Shown here piece by piece: positions 7,598 to 11,943 of a stretch of DNA of 11,943 nucleotides (position 1 is the stretch's first letter; each line of letters starts with the position of its first letter). A program made the translations under genes and the position numbers. This stretch comes from Proteobacteria bacterium UBA7821. GTDB lineage: Bacteria > Pseudomonadota > Gammaproteobacteria > Comchoanobacterales > Comchoanobacteraceae. The notes beneath the pieces were generated by a model, which saw only the letters and a list, made by a program, of their open reading frames with translations, was not told the origin of the DNA and did not search any database. The stretch covers positions 1-11,943 of the forward strand of contig DLBP01000023.1 of NCBI GenBank assembly GCA_002480165.1, written 5' to 3'.

Positions 7598-8720
7598 AGT
7601 TTGACGTTGACGGACGGGCATAGGTCGTTCGTTTGTTGAGTACAGTACCTGCTAATTGACCACAGGCACCCAGGATGTCAGACCCTCGTTCTTTTCTGAC
7701 TGTCGTGATGAACCCTGATTTCATTAATTGTTTCTGAAAGCGTTCAATGGTTGACTTGGGCGATGCGCGATAAGCACTGCCTGGAAACGGGTTGAATGGA
7801 ATGAGGTTTATTTTGCAGGGTATGTCATGGAGTAGACGCGTTAGTTCTTTTGCCTGCTCGTTAGAATCATTAATTTGATCAAGCATAATGTACTCAATGG
7901 TCACTTTACGCTTACTGTTGTTAAAGTATTCACGACAAACAGCGATAATATCACTCACCGGATATTTGCTATTGATGGGTATGATTTGTTCTCTTAGCTG
8001 ATCATTCGGTGCGTGGAGAGATAAAGCAAGCGATGCGGACGAAATCGCCTTGAGTCGTTTCATCGCTGGTACAATACCAACCGTTGAGACGGTGACGCGA
8101 TATTTCGAGAACCCGTGTGCATGATCAGATAATAAAATCCCCAGACTCGTCGTTACATTTTTCTCATTTAACAGTGGCTCGCCCATACCCATATAGACAA
8201 TATTGGTGATGGCATTTAGGTTAGGGTCGAGTGAATGGATTCTCTGTTTAGCCAGTAACACTTGTCCAACGATCTCAGCAACATTCAAATTTCGATTAAA
8301 TCCCTGCCGTCCGGTATGACAAAATTTACAATCTAAAATACAACCGACTTGTGATGATATGCACAAGGTAGCGCGTTGTCTTTCGGGTATGTAGACAGTC
8401 TCGATGACATTGGCACTACCGGGTTGTGGCTGGATAAGCCATTTGATGGTTCCATCTACGCTCTGAAACTCTTTGACGATTTTCGGTAGGGTGATGTGGT
8501 AGCGAAGAGACAGCTTTTCTCTGAGCGCTAGAGACAAATTGGTCATTAAGTTGAAATCCAAACATTGTTTTTGGTGAATCCAACTTAGAATCTGGTCTGC
8601 TCTGAATCGAGGTTCTTGCATCTCTTTCAACTGTTCTGCTAATTGAGCAGAATCGAGATTTAAAATATTCACTCGACTTTGGTCGACTTGAACGACAGGA
8701 ATGTTAACCGTTGCTTGCAT
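7596..8720 (-). CDS. rlmN: Dual-specificity 23S rRNA/tRNA adenine-C2 methyltransferase RlmN (radical SAM)
   Basis: RlmN methylates C2 of A2503 in 23S rRNA and of A37 in some tRNAs using two SAM molecules and a [4Fe-4S] cluster. The 374 residues contain an N-terminal accessory domain with RFRADQILSWI (about 38-48) and the SSDG-like VDGTIKW block. The radical-SAM motif is C127-x3-C131-x2-C134 in GCILDCKFCHTGRQGFNRN. Further landmarks are YMGMGEPLLN, LSLHAPND, the KINLIPFNPFPGS block and the methyl-carrying cysteine in GACGQLAG (Cys353). The other conserved cysteine, in RATLC, is Cys120. The ATG follows the ndk stop directly (TAAATG, no spacer) and no Shine-Dalgarno-like sequence is visible, so translation is probably coupled to ndk. 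The pilF gene found downstream of rlmN in many relatives is missing. Confidence 0.97.
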   Translation of the reverse strand: MQATVNIPVVQVDQSRVNILNLDSAQLAEQLKEMQEPRFRADQILSWIHQKQCLDFNLMTNLSLALREKLSLRYHITLPKIVKEFQSVDGTIKWLIQPQPGSANVIETVYIPERQRATLCISSQVGCILDCKFCHTGRQGFNRNLNVAEIVGQVLLAKQRIHSLDPNLNAITNIVYMGMGEPLLNEKNVTTSLGILLSDHAHGFSKYRVTVSTVGIVPAMKRLKAISSASLALSLHAPNDQLREQIIPINSKYPVSDIIAVCREYFNNSKRKVTIEYIMLDQINDSNEQAKELTRLLHDIPCKINLIPFNPFPGSAYRASPKSTIERFQKQLMKSGFITTVRKERGSDILGACGQLAGTVLNKRTTYARPSTSN

Positions 8721-9134
8721 TTAAGTGAAATCTGGAAAAAAGAAGTTGATTTCTCGCTTAGCTGATTGGGTCGAGTCAGAACCATGAACCGAGTTGCGAT
8801 CGATTGACTCGGCATAAAGTGCTCGTATTGTGCCAGCTTCAGCATCTGCTGGGTTCGTTGCGCCCATGATCTGTCTGTTCTTAGCAATGGCATCTTCGCC
8901 ACTGAGTACCTGGACCAGTACGGGCTCTGAGGAGATGTAGCTAACTAGGTCGTCGTAAAAGGGTCTCTCTTTGTGTTCGATGTAGAACTCTTTACCTTGT
9001 TCTTGTGTTAAGGTTAGCATTTTACAAGCGCTAATGGATAACCCATTGCCTTCAAAGAGTTGGATGATTTTCCCAATTAAGTTGCGACTGGTTGCATCTG
9101 GTTTTATAATAGATAAGGTGTGCTCATATGCCAT
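8721..9134 (-). CDS. ndk: Nucleoside diphosphate kinase
   Basis: Ndk transfers the gamma phosphate of ATP to nucleoside diphosphates through a phosphohistidine and balances NTP/dNTP pools. The 137 residues include the N-terminal SIIKPDA block, the IGATNP-like IMGATNPADAEAGTIR segment and the catalytic loop NSVHGSDS (His117), all standard. The C-terminus ends INFFFPDF without the extra residues of E. coli Ndk (143). I set the start at 9134: the ATG gives MAYEHTLSIIKPDAT, aligning with known N-termini, and GGAGA at 9143-9147 lies eight bases before it. A TTG at 9149 is in frame but would overlap that ribosome binding site. The gene sits 61 bp after the cysteine desulfurase stop, the largest gap inside the minus-strand cluster, so an internal promoter is possible, though I see no good -35/-10 pair. 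Confidence 0.97.
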   Translation of the reverse strand: MAYEHTLSIIKPDATSRNLIGKIIQLFEGNGLSISACKMLTLTQEQGKEFYIEHKERPFYDDLVSYISSEPVLVQVLSGEDAIAKNRQIMGATNPADAEAGTIRALYAESIDRNSVHGSDSTQSAKREINFFFPDFT

Positions 9135-9142
9135 GTTCTGTG

Positions 9143-9147
9143 TCTCC
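9143..9147 (-). promoter_or_regulatory. Ribosome binding site deciding the ndk start
   Basis: GGAGA on the minus strand, eight bases before the ATG at 9134. It selects the 137-residue form over an in-frame TTG at 9149. Confidence 0.75.
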
Positions 9148-9195
9148 AATTTTAACTCTGAATGTTAACATTATTTTTTTGACAAGTCACTAAAA

Positions 9196-10344
9196 TTAGT
9201 TAGTTAATTGACTAAGAGCACGATTTAGCTGCGCGACAAAGCCATTGATGGCATCACGACTGGTGTATCGACCCATGCCAATTCTAATCGATTCGTTGAC
9301 AGCCTGTAAGCTTGACAAGCAGGCATAGAGCACGTGATCTCGTGGCTGTTGTTGGTTGATACAGCTAGAGTGAGTGGATATCTGAAATGGTTTCAGGAAT
9401 TCAATCAGGGCACTTCGGTCAACGTCATGGCACTGAAATGATAAGATGTCGTTGACTCGGTATTTTGCATCAACATGAATTGTGATGGTGTGAGGTAGTT
9501 GTTTAAGTCCTTGGATGAGTGCCTTGGCATTTGACGCAGATTTGGCATGGTTGCTTTTCTGATTCAATTGGGTTAGCTGATAGGCTTTCCCCATGCCTAC
9601 TATCTGGTGAGTTGGTAGGGTGCCCGGTCGAATTCGTTGTTGTTGCTCTCCACCAAACAACAATGGTCGTAACATGATTAAAGGGTTTTTCTTTCGATAT
9701 AGGGCTCCAACACCTTTAGGTCCATAGCATTTATGAGCAGATAGTGATAGTAAATCAATGCCCTGTTGTTCAACATTAATGTCAATTTTACCGATGGCTT
9801 GTGCGGCATCTACGTGAAAAAATGCACCAACTGCATGCGCTATCTCTGCGATTTCGCTGAGAGCCTGTGTGACACCGATTTCGTTGTGAACAGCAATGAC
9901 CGATACCAATAGGGTGTCGCGTCTGACCAGTGTTCTGAGCTGATCTAAATTGATTCGTCCATTGTGATCGACGGAGACATAACTGATTTCGAATCCTTCT
10001 TTAGCGAGTTGTTTTAAGACCTGTTTGGTTGCTGAGTGCTCGATTGTGCTTGTGATGATGTGCTTTTTGAAGCCTTGATAAAATTTAGCTGTGCCGTATA
10101 ATGCCAGGTTAATTGACTCGGTTGCGCCAGAGGTCCAGATAATACTATCTGGATCGGCATGAATGCATTCGCTAACACGTTCTCTTGCAAGGTCGATCTG
10201 TTGACTGACCATGGTTGACTGATGGTAGTGCGCGTGTGGGTTGTAGGGGTGTTCTTCTAACGATTGAGTCATGACCCGTATAACTTCTGGGTCAACGGGT
10301 GTACTGGCGGCGTAGTCAAAATAGTATTCAATATCGCTAAGCAT
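9196..10344 (-). CDS. iscS: Cysteine desulfurase, IscS/NifS family
   Basis: This PLP enzyme takes sulfur from cysteine as a persulfide and passes it to Fe-S cluster scaffolds or tRNA-thiolation partners. The fold-type I signature is complete: YYFDYAASTPVDPEV at the N-terminus, SGATESINLA (72-81), EHSAT (His103), HNEIGV (153-158), HVDAAQAIGK (177-186; Asp179, Gln182), the PLP lysine in SAHKCYGPKG (Lys205) and RPGTLPTHQIVGMG. The loop cysteine is Cys328, but the surrounding sequence is STHSSCINQQ rather than SSGSACTS. At 382 residues it is about 20 shorter than E. coli IscS, lacking the C-terminal tail used to contact IscU. The locus next to ndk is the usual place for isc genes in gammaproteobacteria, yet iscR, iscU, iscA, hscB, hscA and fdx are not here. 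It could be a diverged IscS or a related NifS-type paralogue. Confidence 0.88.
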   Translation of the reverse strand: MLSDIEYYFDYAASTPVDPEVIRVMTQSLEEHPYNPHAHYHQSTMVSQQIDLARERVSECIHADPDSIIWTSGATESINLALYGTAKFYQGFKKHIITSTIEHSATKQVLKQLAKEGFEISYVSVDHNGRINLDQLRTLVRRDTLLVSVIAVHNEIGVTQALSEIAEIAHAVGAFFHVDAAQAIGKIDINVEQQGIDLLSLSAHKCYGPKGVGALYRKKNPLIMLRPLLFGGEQQQRIRPGTLPTHQIVGMGKAYQLTQLNQKSNHAKSASNAKALIQGLKQLPHTITIHVDAKYRVNDILSFQCHDVDRSALIEFLKPFQISTHSSCINQQQPRDHVLYACLSSLQAVNESIRIGMGRYTSRDAINGFVAQLNRALSQLTN

Positions 10345-10349
10345 CTATT

Positions 10350-10355
10350 ATTATA
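10350..10355 (-). promoter_or_regulatory. Candidate extended -10 promoter for the iscS-like gene, possibly leaderless
   Basis: On the minus strand the sequence TATGCTATAAT contains a perfect TATAAT at 10350-10355 preceded by the TGC of an extended -10 element. No good -35 is visible, which extended -10 promoters tolerate. Only five bases separate it from the ATG at 10344, so transcription would begin at or within a base or two of the start codon. No Shine-Dalgarno sequence precedes the ATG, consistent with a leaderless message. An upstream promoter with a longer leader remains possible. Confidence 0.45.
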
Positions 10356-10586
10356 GCATAAAAATGGTGTTTTACTAGGTTTTTTTCTGGATGGCACACT
10401 CAATGCTGATGTGATATCTGAGTAGAAAATACACTTGTTTTTTCACGAATGACATTTGGAATGCTTTCTATGTGGACTTTGTGTTACAACGGTCGTCAAG
10501 TGTTCCGTTTGAGATAAACCAGTTTAGCTCGAGTAACGGTGTGAGTGTTTCGGGATTCATTGGCTTAACTTAGTATCGTTTTATAT

Positions 10587-10602
10587 AAACTCAGCTGAGT
10601 TT
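10587..10602. repeat. Perfect 16-bp palindrome
   Basis: AAACTCAGCTGAGTTT reads identically on both strands and is followed by further T residues on the plus strand. As RNA it could form a six-base-pair stem with an AGCT loop and a short U tail, so it may be a weak terminator. As DNA it could be an operator for a dimeric regulator. The stem is short and not GC-rich, so neither role is secure. Confidence 0.4.
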
Positions 10603-10699
10603 TTGTGGTGATGTCTTCATCTATCCATGTTTGTCTCTGGCCCAACAACCATCGGTTGACCAGTCTTTGTCTTATCAGGGTGGTCATCTTTAAGAAAAA

Positions 10700-10822
10700 A
10701 TGGGTGAGCGCTGTGTTGTCGGTTGCGCTTCGTCAGATCAAAACAGACAATTGATCATTAAATCACTATACTTTAGTAATAAAATACATTACAATCAATT
10801 GCTTATATTTGAGGGCGTGTGA
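10700..10822 (+). CDS. Possible 40-codon upstream open reading frame overlapping the ABC-F start
   Basis: An open frame from ATG at 10700 encodes 40 residues (MGERCVVGCASSDQNRQL at its start, ending LLIFEGV). It stops at TGA 10820-10822, whose last base is the A of the ABC-F ATG (TGATG junction). Such one-base overlaps favour coupled translation, and some ABC-F genes are controlled by short leader peptides. Against it, no clear ribosome binding site precedes it, an in-frame stop lies directly upstream, and the promoter suggested near 10767 would start transcription inside it. No protein family is recognised. It may be chance. Confidence 0.25.
   Translation: MGERCVVGCASSDQNRQLIIKSLYFSNKIHYNQLLIFEGV
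10744..10772 (+). promoter_or_regulatory. Weak candidate sigma-70 promoter for the ABC-F gene
   Basis: CAGACA (10744-10749, four of six matches to TTGACA) and TATACT (10767-10772, five of six matches to TATAAT) are separated by 17 bp. Transcription would start near 10779 and give a leader of about 40 bases containing GAGGG at 10811-10815. An 8-bp inverted repeat, CAATTGAT at 10748-10755 and ATCAATTG at 10794-10801, flanks the -10. Consensus match only. Confidence 0.35.
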
Positions 10823-11943
10823 TGATAAGAGTTGTTGGGCTTGGGCTGGCATTCCATAACAAAACTATTTTCGAAGATGTAAATCTTAATATCAACCGCC
10901 AAGAAAAAATAGGTTTGATTGGCAGAAATGGCAGCGGTAAATCCAGCTTCATCAAACTCATACTTGGGCAATTAGAACCCGATGATGGTAAAATAGTGAT
11001 TCCCAATCACTACAAAATAGGCTATTTAGAACAACATTTGAAATTTGAGCATGACAGTGTCATTGATGAAATGGCCAGTGTGCTTAGTGAAGAGCGAACT
11101 TATGAATTATGGAAAGGTGAAAAAATACTTCAGGGACTCGGTTTTTCTGATGACGACATTTTAGCTAACCCGAACACATTCTCTGGTGGCAATCAGGTCA
11201 AAGTGAATTTAGCTAAGCTATTACTTTTGGAGCCGGATTTACTCCTGTTAGATGAGCCAACAAACTATCTTGATATTCATTCTACTAAATGGTTGAAACG
11301 CTTTTTGAAACAATGGCCAACTGAGCTGATTTTAATCACTCATGATAGAGGCTTCATGGATAGTATCATCACGCATACGATCAATATTCATCGAGGGCTG
11401 TTTCGAAAAACACCAGGGGGTACTCAAAAAATTAAAGATCAAATTTCGAAAGAAGAAGAGATTCATGAGAAGACCAGAGGAAATCAAGAAAAAAAACGCA
11501 AAGAAACTCAAGATTGGATAGACAGAAATAAGGCAAAAGCAAGCACGGCAACTAGAGCACAATCAAAAGCAAAGGCTTTGGAAAAACAACTAGTGTATCA
11601 CAAGTTGACTGATATGAAACATCTAGAGTTTCAATTTAGTTACCACCCTTACAAAAGCAAAAGGCCGCTACTGACAGTTGAAAACCTTACCTTTGCTTAT
11701 CCCGACAGTGATATTTTAATTAAAGATCTTTCATTAGAAATCAGTGCCACAGATAAGATTTGTGTTATTGGGAAAAATGGTAAAGGCAAGTCAACGTTAT
11801 TAAAGCTCATCTCCCAAGTTATGGCAGTCACGACAGGTATCATCACTAAGCATGACAATGTTCATACGGGCTATTTTGGTCAGATGAATATAGATAGGCT
11901 TCATAGCAACAATACGGTTTGTGAAGAAATTCAATCTGCAGAT
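10822..11943 (+). CDS. ABC-F family ATPase, N-terminal part (3' end outside window)
   Basis: ABC-F proteins have two ABC ATPase domains and no membrane segments; they act on the ribosome, as translation factors or as antibiotic-resistance proteins. The frame is open for 374 codons to the window edge. Domain 1 has Walker A GRNGSGKSS (about 34-42), Q-loop LEQ (69-71), the signature FSGGNQVK (120-127, usually LSGG), Walker B LLLLDEPTNYLD (140-151) and the H-loop ITHDRGF (His174). A charged, helical inter-domain linker (about 205-260, ending SKAKALEK) is diagnostic of the family. Domain 2 begins near 284 and has Walker A GKNGKGKST (317-325). The distance from Walker A to signature in domain 1 is only about 80 residues, which leaves little room for the arm insertion found in EttA or Uup. 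GAGGG at 10811-10815 supports the ATG at 10822. Subfamily is not assigned. Confidence 0.93.
   Translation, partial: MIRVVGLGLAFHNKTIFEDVNLNINRQEKIGLIGRNGSGKSSFIKLILGQLEPDDGKIVIPNHYKIGYLEQHLKFEHDSVIDEMASVLSEERTYELWKGEKILQGLGFSDDDILANPNTFSGGNQVKVNLAKLLLLEPDLLLLDEPTNYLDIHSTKWLKRFLKQWPTELILITHDRGFMDSIITHTINIHRGLFRKTPGGTQKIKDQISKEEEIHEKTRGNQEKKRKETQDWIDRNKAKASTATRAQSKAKALEKQLVYHKLTDMKHLEFQFSYHPYKSKRPLLTVENLTFAYPDSDILIKDLSLEISATDKICVIGKNGKGKSTLLKLISQVMAVTTGIITKHDNVHTGYFGQMNIDRLHSNNTVCEEIQSAD

Larger units (their letters stand above)
10345..10821. other. Divergent intergenic region, the only long non-coding stretch
   Basis: These 477 bases separate the minus-strand cluster from the plus-strand ABC-F gene and contrast with junctions of 0-61 bp elsewhere. 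I find no tRNA or rRNA and no recognisable protein fragment in the frames I read. It holds the candidate iscS promoter, a 16-bp perfect palindrome (10587-10602), an inverted repeat TGACCA/TGGTCA (10657-10662 and 10681-10686), a short open frame reaching the ABC-F start, and a weak promoter near 10744-10772. The stretch 10360-10586 shows nothing I can name; it may be the decayed remains of deleted genes such as iscR, or hold a small RNA. Confidence 0.6.

Noticed and set aside
8669..8902. Minus-strand 77-codon frame overlapping ndk and rlmN
   Set aside because: It is out of frame with both conserved genes and has no ribosome binding site or recognisable content.
8721..9149. ndk starting at an in-frame TTG at 9149
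   Set aside because: The TTG overlaps the GGAGA ribosome binding site of the ATG at 9134, and the shorter protein matches known Ndk N-termini.
9150..9195. Intrinsic terminator or promoter between iscS and ndk
   Set aside because: Small dyads (TTAGT/ACTAA, TGAC/GTCA) occur, but none has a U-tract in the direction of transcription, and no -35/-10 pair with acceptable spacing was found.
10657..10686. TGACCA/TGGTCA dyad as a terminator or tRNA stem
   Set aside because: The 18-base loop, the lack of a U-tract and the absence of tRNA arms leave only a six-base dyad, too weak for a call.
10803..11006. Minus-strand open frame of 67 codons, and another at 11332-11562
   Set aside because: Both lie opposite the ABC-F coding sequence, whose motifs are unmistakable; they are antisense shadows.
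1..11943. Mobile elements, CRISPR arrays, toxin-antitoxin or defence genes
   Set aside because: No transposase, integrase, regularly spaced repeats or defence-type genes were seen; apart from the ABC-F gene all coding content is conserved housekeeping.

Overview
The window looks like a chromosome segment of a gammaproteobacterium. The proteins (SucA, SucB, SucC, SucD, HisS, RlmN, Ndk, Der) align readily from memory with their Escherichia coli counterparts, and the second gene cluster follows the gammaproteobacterial order around ndk, rlmN, rodZ, hisS, yfgM and der. Base composition is moderately AT-rich and the coding density is very high. Junctions of 0 to 17 bp are the rule, and several genes that normally sit in this cluster are missing. 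This suggests a streamlined, possibly host-associated lineage. Loss of ispG would fit a relative of Legionella or Coxiella, which make isoprenoids by the mevalonate route, but that placement is inference and the species cannot be named from the sequence.

Layout. Positions 1-3996 (+ strand) carry a tricarboxylic-acid-cycle operon: the 3' end of sucA, then sucB, sucC and sucD. Together they encode the 2-oxoglutarate dehydrogenase E1 and E2 subunits and both subunits of succinyl-CoA synthetase, the two consecutive steps from 2-oxoglutarate to succinate. Two bases later begins a convergent block on the - strand (10344 down to 3999). In transcription order it is a cysteine desulfurase (iscS-like), ndk, rlmN, rodZ-like, hisS, yfgM-like and der. 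Its common theme is translation support: sulfur supply, nucleotide supply, rRNA/tRNA methylation, tRNA charging and ribosome assembly, plus two small membrane-anchored proteins. A 477-bp divergent intergenic region (10345-10821) is the only sizeable non-coding stretch. It ends at an ABC-F ATPase gene (+ strand, 10822 onward) that runs off the window.

Points of interest. Compared with the arrangement known from Pseudomonas-like relatives (iscR-iscS-iscU-iscA-hscB-hscA-fdx-ndk-rlmN-pilF-rodZ-ispG-hisS-yfgM-bamB-der), the isc assembly genes, pilF, ispG and bamB are absent, and the remaining genes are joined cleanly. The retained iscS-like protein has an altered catalytic-cysteine loop and no long C-terminal tail. 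RodZ is cut down to a helix-turn-helix and one membrane segment. Der has lost the usual GTTRD signature in its second GTPase domain. The ABC-F protein appears to lack the arm insertion in its first ATPase domain. I see no mobile element, tRNA, rRNA or CRISPR array, and no clear new multi-gene system. The region is mostly housekeeping with unusual reductive features.
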